Source of the DNA: Peronospora farinosa
Lineage: Eukaryota > Oomycota > Peronosporomycetes > Peronosporales > Peronosporaceae
Assembly (NCBI GenBank): GCA_947646735.1
Contig: CANTFK010000992.1
Span: forward strand, 62,001 to 126,000
Length of the DNA stretch: 64,000 nt
Reading direction: 5' to 3'
Under the pieces are notes generated by a model. That model did no database searches, was not told the origin of the DNA, and saw only the letters and a list, made by a program, of their open reading frames with translations. The position numbers were made by a program, and so were the translations under genes. Positions 42,701-52,522 of this stretch are shown piece after piece. Position 1 is the first letter of the stretch. Every line of letters begins with the position of its first letter.

Positions 42701-44638
42701 GCTATATAACTCGAGGCACTTGAGAAATTCGCGCCAGTTGTCACGCGACGGAAGAATTTTCTTAATCTTTTCAAAAATGCTCCACTCTTCTTTGTCAAGA
42801 AGCACGTCGGAAATCGCAAGGTACGCACGGCGTTCTTTTTCGTCGTACGGGCGACGCTTAGCACGTTTGTGGTTGAACTGCGCGCGGTTGCGTTCACGTT
42901 CGCGCTCCTTCTCACGACGTTCCAAAGCCTTGCCACTCAGACGGTGATCATCGTCCTTGTAACTTCTGCCACTTCCTTTCTTGTCATATTTGAGGTAAGC
43001 ATCTTCATCATCACCCATCATACGTCCACTCTTCATCGCAGCACTGGACGGTGAAGCCGAGCCACGGTCGTCTCGCCGGTCAGACTGCTGGTAACCGTGC
43101 GACGATGAGCCATATTTTCGTGCTCTTTGTGCCATTTGGTCTTTGCGCTGTTGAGCCTTCTCAGCAGCACGATTCAAACGCTCCTTGGCCTGTTCCTGGA
43201 CTGCATCGGGCAAGAAAAACGTAAACTCACGAAGCAGGTCCGGATGATCACGAAAAAGATGAGAGACTTGGTCGAGCACCTGGCGGATAGAACGCTGCTC
43301 TTTCTGGTACGTGTGCAAGATAGCCAGAAACTCTTTGTACGTCTCAGGCTCATCAGCAAAGCGTTGCTTGATAGTGGTCACGTAGTGGATCGCGTGGTCA
43401 AACTCGACAGGGTTCGTCGAGCTCCGCGCCGTAGCATTGCCGCCACCCGTCGTCGACGCCTGTTGTTGCATCTTCTGTGGCTTTCCACCAGCTTTCATCT
43501 GACCACCGGAAGGTAGCTGCTGACGCGACGCTGGCGCCGGCTTGTGAAGCTCTGGAGGTGAATACGGAGGTGGAGGGATCGTCACCGGGGGCGGGCGATG
43601 GCCCATGTTGGTGTTGGAAGACTGCTGCGCTTCATACATAGACGGTTGCACCCCTCCACGTCCCGCCATCTGAGACGGGATCACCTCAATCGACGTGTCC
43701 GGACGAATACGATATCCAGGCGGCAAGAACGTGTTAAAGCCCAAAATTAGGTTTGGATATCCACGAAAGAGTGTCGAGACACGTAGAATGACTCCTGGTG
43801 TGTCAATTGCCTGTGCTTTAAAGTCTTTCATGACATCCAGAAACTGGTTGTAAATATCCGGCTGGTCGCCAAACTGCTGTTTGACTTGATCCAGATACAG
43901 CAGAGCGTCTTCTACACGAAGTTCCCGATGACGTGGAGGTGGACCGGCCATCGTTTGCTGATAGTAGTCTCCTCCTACTTGATCATTCGGGATAATGCGT
44001 CCATCCAGTCCGTATTGCTGCTGGATCTGCACTTGTTGTGGCTGTTGCTGCGTCTCGGCCGGGCGACGAGACGGCGACGAAGATCGTACATTGTATCCCT
44101 GTGGTGACGGCTTGATCCTTTCAGATGATTGGGCCATGGATTGCTGGACATTTCCCATGTTTTGGCTCATACCGGACGCTTGCATGCGAACCGAGTGGCC
44201 CATCATCCCAGCACTTGAGGATGAAGCACCCTGAGAGCCTACTGGTTTACTCAACACCGAAGACGGACCGCCTGTACCCGATGATCCCCCTAAATTACCG
44301 CGTGGCGGGTGCAAGATGGAGCCTGCGGAGAGCGGATGCGGCGAGCGCGATGTGTTGGGACCGCCACCGCCCAGGGAAATCGGTAGAGACGGTGGAGGAA
44401 GAACAGGGCCACCTGGGTGCATAATGGAGTGCTGTGACTGCTGCTGATGCGTCTGCTGGGAGCCGCCATGCAGCGGGTGCAAGTGATGGCTAAGCTGAGC
44501 CAGCGATGGCTGTTGGTGGTAATTGTGCTGTTGTGGAGGACCGCCCTTTCCCCCCAATCCTGAACTGGATGATGAACTGTGTGACATAGGCCCGTGACGG
44601 TCTCCGGAAGAGCCCGGATACGACGGATTCATGGCCAA
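39791..44638 (-). CDS. SIN3: SIN3-family transcriptional corepressor
   Basis: 1615 aa, uninterrupted. Three paired amphipathic helix domains are clear: PAH1 (about 241-310, VEDALLYLDQVKQQF ... FLPPGYRI), PAH2 (413-480, EFDHAIHYVTTIKQRF ... FTFFLPDAV) and PAH3 (603-680, YLAISDVLLDKEEW ... LVEEFDHLL). The histone-deacetylase interaction domain follows (about 697-800, LSQCRRATPSYRGLP ... NQYEEALFKCEDERFEID), then the conserved C-terminal Sin3 region (SLMGSTSYFLFTMDKLVAQ). In the family these scaffold class I HDACs, with the PAHs docking transcription factors. The N terminus is Gln/His/Ser/Pro-rich, and the tail has an Asp run followed by TPVxxSPMQDTPVHDS. Unusually, an SH3-like FG motif (IGTEVSTEFGEGTVQQF, about 1057) sits in the C-terminal half, like the repeats in the gene at 58951. 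Yeast Sin3 is about 1540 aa, so the length is normal. Confidence 0.95.
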   Translation of the reverse strand: MAMNPSYPGSSGDRHGPMSHSSSSSSGLGGKGGPPQQHNYHQQPSLAQLSHHLHPLHGGSQQTHQQQSQHSIMHPGGPVLPPPSLPISLGGGGPNTSRSPHPLSAGSILHPPRGNLGGSSGTGGPSSVLSKPVGSQGASSSSAGMMGHSVRMQASGMSQNMGNVQQSMAQSSERIKPSPQGYNVRSSSPSRRPAETQQQPQQVQIQQQYGLDGRIIPNDQVGGDYYQQTMAGPPPRHRELRVEDALLYLDQVKQQFGDQPDIYNQFLDVMKDFKAQAIDTPGVILRVSTLFRGYPNLILGFNTFLPPGYRIRPDTSIEVIPSQMAGRGGVQPSMYEAQQSSNTNMGHRPPPVTIPPPPYSPPELHKPAPASRQQLPSGGQMKAGGKPQKMQQQASTTGGGNATARSSTNPVEFDHAIHYVTTIKQRFADEPETYKEFLAILHTYQKEQRSIRQVLDQVSHLFRDHPDLLREFTFFLPDAVQEQAKERLNRAAEKAQQRKDQMAQRARKYGSSSHGYQQSDRRDDRGSASPSSAAMKSGRMMGDDEDAYLKYDKKGSGRSYKDDDHRLSGKALERREKERERERNRAQFNHKRAKRRPYDEKERRAYLAISDVLLDKEEWSIFEKIKKILPSRDNWREFLKCLELYSQEVLDRNEMLSLIRNLFGRHTDLVEEFDHLLCSHGVQKTPKEIWPFIPLAETDLSQCRRATPSYRGLPASYPIPPCSHRSALEKQVCNDSWVSVPTGSEDFSFKSMRKNQYEEALFKCEDERFEIDMVIEANASTISILEPLALEIEVLKTNKESGGEDDQLWNYVVDKGTFRVTHLNAITRIYGDAGTQILELLRQYPAGAIPVILKRLKQKDEEWRRAREDLNRQWKEVNEKNYHKSLDHSSFYFKQKDKKQTSMKMMMQEAKKKLEADEKRAEEFKAASNASPSTVSATTAVVSAKVPPQASDIADALKKEQSAPSVKVPIMKAMAPIAHSTHSTKWKPHFAFKFASVQIHKEAFGLLSYAAEKNLSVADKEKISKVWQTFFFPFFYLEEEWLVRKPQHATVTHEKAKTLPIGTEVSTEFGEGTVQQFNREKTYFTINLAAVGCQAYLQPCALTIQEAADFPSSLPALDSKQDAAKIQADYKSLFYGNQHAYAFLRLYQVLHNRLERAYDLCEKAKRNRNRRTINPAARALVHAHHSLSASTKEKTGDYQAFVSKLYSLIDGSVDNSKYEDSCRSLMGSTSYFLFTMDKLVAQVLKQMQHLANDDVCQELIKAFAEVQGGPKPSTDPIEAEAKITAYLNKTKSIFEGEGAFRIEFNPGVLRKTPLEARGGTTPSGVFEPFKIWAPSPRIKAPEASKWLIKPELAIEYLGSIDDDGDDDDDDDDSPSATPVDTPSATPVYGSPMQDTPVHDSQDDADPMAESKEDDDTKKGALTPVLSGSVEQSDSASASSDEAMNAAKTLESATLLKKRVRNSSEEDSAVLIASLSSSTVVTDGSAKKAKTTSDATHAAGYTNSADMSEALTTPQSYDAMMGRAKPISSLVAIPTSEEAGVEKPQEQSQDRELEEKAEDLDADGFMEDHLSSHDNVKSDLPSDRASVSPAFSAGDLTSRASGHSSVAVKSADKRKE

Positions 44639-45803
44639 AAGAACACGCTAAAACTAATATACGAGACGCTTCTTGGCCTTTGGCGATTCTTTAGAAATGA
44701 TGGTCAGAGCAAGGGCGGGGCGGCAGGAAGACTTGGGTTTACTATGGGTTACAAATGTAAGTGTTACAAGACACATTAACTTGCTGTGTTGTAATTCTAA
44801 ACACGGTACAATAAATCGGATTTAATCGAGTCGCCGGGTCGGATCTTCCTGCTGTTCACTGACCAAAAAGTCAGTTGTACATGAAATTGCTAGTGAAGCA
44901 ACGTAAAAGACCATTGAAAGAGAAGCAAACTACCAATCTTTTTCATGTAGAAGAAACATGTATGAGCAAAACGCCAGCGAGAATCCCACACAAGCTTGAG
45001 TGGATTTGATGAGAGCCTGCATTAGCAAAAAGTCCAAATATGTACAGCTGGCAAAGCCAACTTTATGTAGTATACAACTTTGTGCAAGTTGCTGATGCTA
45101 CGTGCGTTTAATTGACGAGGATGCGGTCTTCTACCCTTTGTAATGCATGGTATTGACTAGTAACCTTTGCTAGTGGTCAACGAGTAAAACGATGTGAATG
45201 GATTCGTTGTTGCTAGTTCGCTTTAGAGCATGTCCTCTATTGCCTGTACGGCTGATGAGACTGCCTGCTACTGTAGCCTCAGATAGCTAAATCTCAACGT
45301 TCGAGCTCAGCAAAATTGTGTCACAGTCTTAGTATCACTGTGCTGTTGTCACCGACGACGAAGATATCTGCTGAACAATACAATGTCAGTGATATGCTTC
45401 TCGTCGGCTACTTGGAAGAACGTCAAAATCTGTTCTTACAAGATCAAGCTCAGTCTGAGCCGCCAGCCTCATTGTTAACATGAGCAATTTACAGTGCTGG
45501 CTCTCCGCTATAAAAAGCAGGAGGCGTCCAACGCTTCCATGACCACACTCTTACACTTTAAATAGAAGTGAATTAGTTGTCATGTTACTTGCGAGGTATC
45601 CTCGACTACAAGCTAATCAACGTATAGACTGCGCGTAGACAGCTTCGATCTCAGATCCAAATACTTGAAGTATTGTACCTTTATCACCTTTTTCCCGTCG
45701 TTATCATAATATCTATTTTTGCGAGTAAATTTAATGACATTCAATCTGCATCATCACTTGGATATTTGCGCCATGTCAGACACGCCGTCGTCAACTCGTC
45801 GAC
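44639..45803. other. Intergenic region upstream of SIN3
   Basis: About 1.1 kb; contains the SIN3 promoter. A 95-codon plus-strand ORF (45719-46006) overlaps the start of the oxidase pseudogene in another frame and shows no domain. The missing N-terminal part of the oxidase is not recognisable here. Confidence 0.45.
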
Positions 45804-46732
45804 TTGCCGTGCTCTCTCGTCAATTGCAGTCAGTGCCATGCGCCGTCTCTACGCGTGATCAGACCGTCGCTGAGCTTGCAGCAGAACGCGCTCGTGCCAA
45901 TTTTTGTCCTCGTGCTTATGGTGACCTTCGAGGGGGACAATACAGTCATGGCACAGCAAACAGCGAATTACCTACTGCGCTGTGTGGAAAAGTTGCGACG
46001 GGGTGAGAAACTTGCGGGATCTGTCCAGTACTTGGAGAGAGAGCAGGCCAGCAATCAACGTCGTCAGTGGGATGTGAAGAGTGCTGCTGACCTGAACAAT
46101 GCAGCGCTGCTTCGAGATGCGGTGGACGTGTACACTGGTCGCCAAGTTTTTCAGGTCGCAGCTAAGCTAGCCGAGTCCGAGGGAAAGACCGAATTGGAGC
46201 GCGCGAATTCGTGCTTGGTGGACTTTGTGGAGATTGCACGCGTCCATGTGTTCTATAACGGGGCTACAGCTTTCCTCGACCAAATTGAAGCGCTTAAAGC
46301 GAAGTCGTTAGGAACGACTCTCGTGCCAGCCTCTATAACGGGGCTACAGCTTTCCTCGACCAAATTGAAGCGCTTAAAGCGAAGTCGTTAGGAACGACTC
46401 TCGTGCCAGCACTAGAAGCTCTGTGTCAATTGTATATTTGCCAGGAACTGGACCGTGGCGCCGCTTTTTTACTGAAGGAGAAATTTATGTCGACATTCCA
46501 GAGCAATCTCGTGCGCGTGCAACTCATGAAAAACTGCGCTCGTGTGCGTGCTGACTGCGTTGCTCTGGTTGATGCCTTCATGCTCACGGACACGGTACTA
46601 AATTCGTCAGTGGGCCGTGCTGATGGCAGTATTTACGAAGGAGCGCTCGCCGCAGTGCGCCATCGCACGGGCCCGACTCCATACTTTGCTACATCTATTA
46701 AGCCCATGTTTGAGGGCAAGCCACTCGAGTGA
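45804..46732 (+). pseudogene. ACOX: Acyl-CoA oxidase C-terminal pseudogene, frameshifted by an 80 bp duplication
   Basis: From about 45915 the frame encodes the C-terminal half of a peroxisomal acyl-CoA oxidase, the flavoenzyme of the first beta-oxidation step. TFEGDNTVMAQQTANYLLR is the family signature; later motifs are FVEIARVHVFYNGATAFLDQ and DCVALVDAFMLTDTVLNS. Only about 270 of the usual 650-700 residues exist: the N-terminal acyl-CoA/FAD-binding domains are missing, and the text before TFEGD is not oxidase-like. An exact 80 bp tandem duplication (46252-46331 and 46332-46411) shifts the frame, splitting it into 45804-46391 and 46403-46732; removing one copy would restore one frame. No C-terminal SKL peroxisomal signal is seen. 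An assembly artefact could explain the duplication but not the missing N terminus. Confidence 0.8.
46252..46411 (+). repeat. 80 bp tandem duplication inside the oxidase pseudogene
   Basis: The block starting tctataacggggctacagct occurs twice at exactly 80 bp offset with no difference seen. 80 is not a multiple of 3, so it breaks the reading frame. Confidence 0.9.
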
Positions 46733-49637
46733 TTGGCTCGAACTTTAGAATTGAGCAAGTGGTCACTTTAGTTTAGAGATTGACAATTTTGTGATTTCTT
46801 GATGTTAATGACTCGTTGTAAGTTACATGGTTCATGCTTGGCGTTCGCACTACGTAGCTAGCTCTTGACCAAGAACGAAACAGATTCTTGAAACAGTCTT
46901 GCTCGTCTCCCAGTGTCCACGACCATCGGTTCGCGATGTGTGTGTCAGTTTGCTTGGCGAAAGCATTTGGGTCAATGTGAAGGATACAAGTTGTGTATAG
47001 ACCCAGCCTCACGCGCATGACAAACTTCATGAACCTCATAGTCGGATTCGTCACTAAAGGACACATATTGATTAGGTTTGATTATTACTCTGCTTCAGCA
47101 TTGGACTCGTCCGATGGTAATACATGATCACTGATATGATTGGCTGGAAACGGAACGATTATGTGAGGGATCAGCAACTTCAAGATAAACCGGGCTGATC
47201 AGGATGTCAAAAGACAGTCTTTCTGAGTCAACAGCAGATACCTTAGCATGCTATCTATAGAAACGTTAGTGTTTTTATAGATTTATAGACAAATTACACC
47301 GAGTTTCCAGTAACTGTGACTGTGCCACCAAAGATGAATCGAATAGACCGCAGCGACGGTCTCCGATTGCCCTACCAAAGCAGCACAAGCATTCTATGTG
47401 GTCTGAAACCTAGTCGGCCATTCTGCTAACACAAAACCGGAAGAATGAGCTCTAGATGCAGCTCAAGGGACAAGCTGAAAAATACTGCAGCCGAAAAAGG
47501 AAGCATCCCGGTGACTTTTAAAGCGGTCGTTGTAATCTACAGATTGGTACAAAACATGTTGGGGCGTATTCTGAAAGCTTAGTGGCTCTCGAGCTCTCAA
47601 GCTCTGTAAAGATGTAGAGCGGACAACAATGCGATCGAAGAGGCTGCCTTCCAGCGATCATTATTAAGTATGACATTGTCGGTATCGTCTTTACAAGACG
47701 CTACAGCGAGCAAAGGTGACACTTCCCAAAAGTCGCTATGCTCACATTCCTCCGTCATCATCTGTCAAGGTGACCACACGTCGTCATCACCAGCGCTAGT
47801 CTCTCGTAGCGCTATCGAATTCGATCGAAGTAATCACGGCCGTCCCTTACTGGCGTTTCATTTTGCTCGCAATTATCAAATGCTGTCGTCGTTCGAGCTG
47901 GTTAGCGTCTCGATTACCCAGGAAGTTGAGCGCATGACAGTGCGACTCTAGATCAAAGATCAAGTCAAACGCGCCACTCTGCAACAAGATGTACGCTTCC
48001 AGTGCATGAATGTCTCCACCCAAAGCACGCCATGCTCCTGCGGTTACTTTCGCGATGCGGTCACAATCGGATGCTGTTCTGACGGTGCCTGACCTGGTCT
48101 TAAGTTAAGACCAGACACTGGGAGGTGTGGACAGTCTACATCTTGGACGACGACACAGTTCAGATATCTGTCTACGTGCCACCGAGACTACGACCGGAAC
48201 CGTCCACGAACACGCAACGCAGTAACAAATCAACACGCACAAATGCGATGCACTCGCGTGCGGATCAGAGTCACAAACTCCGAAAACAAACAGCAGAGTC
48301 GAGTCAAATGTTAATCGTCCGCGAGCGATTGGCGCATGCGAACCATGCCGCACAAAAGCCAAAGCAACACAGACGGGCTCCTTCAACAATGACCTGCTAA
48401 AGCAATAATCTACAAAGGATCGGGCAATGCCGCAGTATTGCTGCACAGTTGCCCTGGCTGAGTTCTGGCAGGAAGATACTCTGCGACAGCACTCGGAATA
48501 AAATTTCAGCCGTTAACGAAGGCCATGATGAGCTGGATGCTCATCAAAGTGACCGCTTTACTGGACGACATCTGGTTGCTAGTGGCTGCGAGCACATCTA
48601 AATCACGCGCGGCAGTGCTGCGACAGTAGCAGCGGCTCCAAGACTCAGCACCAAAAAGGACAGTGCTGTTTGTAGAATGCAGTTACCGGTACAGTCAACT
48701 CTTCGTGTCAGCGCTAAAAATTCAATGGCTGGCTCCGTAGCGTTGGATTGCGACAAAAGCTGAGCTTTTTTCGTAGGTATCGCAGACTCACACTTTGCCT
48801 GTCTGTCATATCTGAAGGCAATGCCACCTATATTGCACCGCTTTTGTTAAACATGGCAATCTCTCTACAACACCCAACAAGCTCGTGGTAGTCGTGACGT
48901 CCACGATGAGCTGTTGCGCTGCCCCGCAAAAAGGCGCAGCTTGACCACATGTTGCATTCGCATGCACTTCACGACGCTGTAGAGTACAAAACGACTTAAC
49001 AATCGAAGTGATCTGAGCGGTTAGTAATTGCCCTTGGAAGCGGTACGGCGGCGTGTCAATCAGAGCAAACATGTACCATCATGGTGGACAAGTGCTACTT
49101 GTAGGCATGATCGATATAGAGTATGTTGTGGCGTAATGAACAGCACCGAAAATTCACCTTGTCGCCGCTTCCCAGTATTTGCTCAGATATTTGACGTAAA
49201 GACTGGGCAGCGCATGGGCTTTCCCCAGCCAATAAATTTACATTCACGCTGTACGTAGGGCAGTACAGGTATCTCTGTAAGACTTACTGCTGCCGCGACT
49301 ATCACCTGCGACCATCCTCGTACCATCCGAAACGTATCTTTCTCGAACCATAGTTAGGTCAAGTGAAATGAGCGTGTAGACATTCAAAAGCAAGAGCACC
49401 ATCATCACTGCTCAGTTTCTGGTCATTGATTTTTTGTGGCCTGCTCGCCCTGTCGCTCCGTCCTGATGCATTAACGCCGTCAGCAACTGCTCTCATTTTC
49501 CAATACGCCTCAAATAGAGCAAGTCATTCCGTAATCGGGTAGAGCCTGGTCGCTGTATTGTTCTTCGACCGCCCCTGCTGCTGCTAACTCACATCTCTCG
49601 CGCCGACTTTTCTCGACACTATACCGCCATCACCAGG
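46733..49637. other. Gene-poor 2.9 kb intergenic region
   Basis: No gene is supportable. A 93-codon plus-strand ORF (47670-47951) and overlapping minus-strand frames between 47870 and 48450 have protein-like composition but no recognised motif and several stops. This may be an old decayed gene. A cttaagttaag palindromic patch lies near 48100. No tRNA or transposon terminus was seen. Confidence 0.4.
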
Positions 49638-50444
49638 ATGATGATCCCGGAGTACTCCCCGCGGGGAACCTCCATCACATACGGAACCGCCACGGCCGTG
49701 CCGCCTATGGTGTACCGCCTGAGCCTCAAGCCGGCATCACCGACGCCCACTCCATCCCCGAAGGCTTCGACCTCGGCCGCCACCTCCACGTCTCCGACAG
49801 CTACTGCGATCGTGTACGTGCAAAGCCGCCCTAGCATCCCCAATAGCTCCAGTACCGGAGCACTGGTGGCTAGCGCTGGTCGTCAGCGTGGGCACAGACA
49901 CAAGAGCTACTCCGAGTCAGCATTACGTCTTGAGGGTATGTTGGCCCCCGCTGCCACGTCTAATCGATCCATTGAATCTTGCCCTTACTCAGCTGGCGAT
50001 GAGATTAGTCTCATTCGTTCATTGACTATCTCGGGCTTCTCGAAGAACAGTCATGGCACGTGGATGTTTAAAGTCGACGTCGGTGGTCCCAGTGACAGCA
50101 ACGCGTACGTGGTCCGCCGTCGCTTTACGGACTTCAAGTTGCTTCACGAGGGACTGTCCAAGCTGTCAAAGCTGCCTGAATTGCCACCACATGGCGTCGT
50201 GTCAGTGTTTCAGATGTTCGTGTCACCGAACAAGTTACTTACCGCACGTGCGGCGCAGTTACAGGAGTTGCTATTGGCGATTCGGGCACACCCATTGCTG
50301 CTCAAGAGCACGGCGTTCAGTTCGTTTATTGGCAAGAACCCGAGCAGCTACGACGCTGGCTACGTGAGCTTGTCGGGCTATGAAGTGCCTTCGAGCCAGC
50401 GCATAAGTTCAGGGGGGTCATTTGACACCACCTACTCGGTGTAA
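49638..50444 (+). CDS. PX (phox homology) domain protein
   Basis: 268 aa, no intron seen. The first 120 residues are disordered and rich in Ser/Thr/Pro/Ala. A PX domain occupies about 127-233: SLTISGFSKNSHGTWMFKVD, then the phosphoinositide-binding signature YVVRRRFTDFKLLHEGL (RRF at 161-163) and the proline-containing loop LPELPPHG, with the last helix LLLAIRAHPLLLKSTAFSSF. PX domains bind mainly PtdIns3P on endosomes, so an endosomal peripheral-membrane role is inferred; no second functional domain is present. The first of two adjacent ATGs is used. The downstream 140 bp are A/G-rich repeats of agag/acac type. Confidence 0.85.
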   Translation: MMIPEYSPRGTSITYGTATAVPPMVYRLSLKPASPTPTPSPKASTSAATSTSPTATAIVYVQSRPSIPNSSSTGALVASAGRQRGHRHKSYSESALRLEGMLAPAATSNRSIESCPYSAGDEISLIRSLTISGFSKNSHGTWMFKVDVGGPSDSNAYVVRRRFTDFKLLHEGLSKLSKLPELPPHGVVSVFQMFVSPNKLLTARAAQLQELLLAIRAHPLLLKSTAFSSFIGKNPSSYDAGYVSLSGYEVPSSQRISSGGSFDTTYSV

Positions 50445-51691
50445 AGAGAGAGATGACAAAGGTCGAGAAAGAATGAAAGACGCAGAGGCGGACAACACAT
50501 ACGCATACAACTACACAGAAGAGAGAGACAAGAAGAGGGAGGGCATGGTAACACCAGACACACATAGAGACGACACCACACACGTACAATAGGTGGAGCT
50601 ACTCAATGGAGAAGAGAGTAAATTTATTTATTTACTATGTAAATTTGGTGCAATACATGTCATTATGAGTGCAAACAAGTCTTCCTGTCCTGCTCTTTTT
50701 GTTACTTTGCATTGGCTCTCGTGCTAATAAGCATGACTTGTGCATTATCATATACCTGACGGCACGAAGAGCAAGCGTCGTCCACTCTACTACTCAAGGC
50801 AGACGAAGCGCCAACAACTGGTCGTCGCTCGAATAGAGTGGAAACCATTACAATTAACGGTGGGAAGCTGTAAGAAAACGTAATCTCTAATAGCAAATCG
50901 AGTTCCTCTTCAGCTGGAAGAATGCATATATCACTTCTTCATTTGGGCGTAAGAGCAACAACAATGGCCAAGCGACGAACGCATTCAAAGAGCCGGCATA
51001 CGTATCCTCTTATCTTAGGCGGTAAGTCCCTCATTATAGGGCCAAGGTTGAAGGGAGGGAGACCTTCTCTACGCTGCATGCGCCACGGAGGCAGCGCAGC
51101 AAGCGAACCTGGCGTGGAGCTATAGGCACGAAGCCTCTCGGTGTGGGGACGCCGACAAAGCATCGAACACCCTCCACCCAACGAAAACAACAAGTTCTTG
51201 CCCTACTCCGCTCCGTCTCCTATCCGTTCGCCGAGCGCGAATCTCGGTCCTACGAAGCAAATTCCCCCTAGAACGTGATTCTGTCCGTCCCAACTCCGAA
51301 TCAAAGCTGCATGTCAGGAACAAGTCAGTCTCGCCCGTCTAGGAAAGCCGATTTGGGTGCCCTGCCTCACTTTTAAGACACTCCATGCCCTCCTGCATGT
51401 GCTCGGATTTGAATTTCCGTCGGGTTTTGAGCCAGCAGAATGAGCTATTGCATAGGAGAACAACGTAGTCATGGCAAAAGATTACAAGATTTCACAATTA
51501 TATAGGATTTCATAGCCAGTGCTGGTTGGCGACACGTCTGAAGCCATGTATGTAGCCACGGGACAAGGGACATGCGTAGAATGATGAGAGCGTAACCATA
51601 TTACCTAATCGTAACCGTACCCAGGGGTACGATAATTAGAAATGGAAGCTACGACCAATAGAAATCCAGGTTACGCCAATTAGAAATTCCA
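50445..51691. other. Intergenic region with a G+C-rich block open on both strands
   Basis: Between 50940 and 51330 the sequence is G+C-rich and open in overlapping frames: plus 50922-51125, minus 51193-50939 and minus 51323-51120. The translations (e.g. plus GGKSLIIGPRLKGG) match no family I can name. Such double-strand openness suggests a non-protein origin (organellar or structural RNA-derived DNA), but I could not establish this. The rest of the region shows nothing. Confidence 0.35.
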
Positions 51692-52095
51692 TTGCTAATG
51701 CCTTCGATCCTGCTCTGCTCGTCTGCCATCGCTCGGGGATTCGCTTCTTCCCGCGTGAAACGCGCTAAACCTATTCGTGTAAAGAAGAGTGAGGCACGTC
51801 GCATCATTCCTGAAGCACCTAAGCCATCTAATGCGCTCATGGAGACACCTCGTCCTCCGCCACCAGCAACTTTATTTGTGCAGTCTAAACAACAGGCTCC
51901 GGAAACATTTGGCGGTGTTATGAAGGAGGTCAGACTGGCAAAATCTTTCAAACTCTCATATGAAATAGCTGAGAAGAAGAATGTATTGTTATTGTGTAGA
52001 GTTTCTTGTGGGGAATGGGCATGGCCGTCGCATTCTCGGTTGTTGGCATCATTTTCAGTAGGATGGAAGAGGTACATACTCTTGTTTTTTACTGA
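51692..52095 (+). CDS. Small single-pass membrane protein, possibly mitochondrial (2 exons)
   Basis: Model: 51692-51928 and 52000-52095, a 71 bp intron (GTCAGA...GTGTAG), phase 0, 110 aa. The first 30 residues are Arg/Ser/Ala-rich without acids (SSAIARGFASSRVKRAKPIR), as in mitochondrial presequences. A Pro-rich stretch (TPRPPPPATLF) and FGGVMKE follow. Exon 2 supplies one transmembrane helix (GMAVAFSVVGIIFS) followed by RMEE. The small size, presequence and single helix resemble accessory subunits of inner-membrane complexes, but I do not recognise the family. Met3 (51698) is an equally good start. A donor after RMEE (GTACAT, 52072) joined to an acceptor at 52160 would give a different acidic C terminus in frame, so the 3' end is uncertain. 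Confidence 0.5.
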
Positions 52096-52522
52096 CTGAC
52101 TGACTGTAGAATGAATTGTGTAAGAATCAATATGGAAATTCGTGGTTCTATTTGTGACAGTCAACAGACCTAAGAGAATTTGAAGAAAGTTTTGTGGTGC
52201 CGGCAAACGGTCAACATAACGAAGACCAATAATGAGTTTTGTCTTCAGGCAAGTCATCAAGACTTAACTATTCAAGTTGCAGTGGATTGATAAGCTCATC
52301 AAAAAGCTCTCACTTTCTTTCATTCATTCGTTCATTATTGTGTGAATTCTAATCAGAGTACGATGCGCAAGTGGATACACAGTGGCATCCACTTGCCATC
52401 GCCCCCAAGCGTCGTACATACTATATTACGGTCTCACGATTTTTGCGTCGTTTTGTTTTGCTCTTCCAACGGAGCATGCAAAATCATTCTCGTCACAAGA
52501 AGGACTACTTGACACAAAAAAG
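52096..52522. other. Convergent 3' flanks, no gene seen
   Basis: Intergenic stretch between two converging genes. It contains a possible alternative terminal exon of the left gene (52161-52232). The gact repeat at about 52090-52105 is trivial. Confidence 0.4.
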
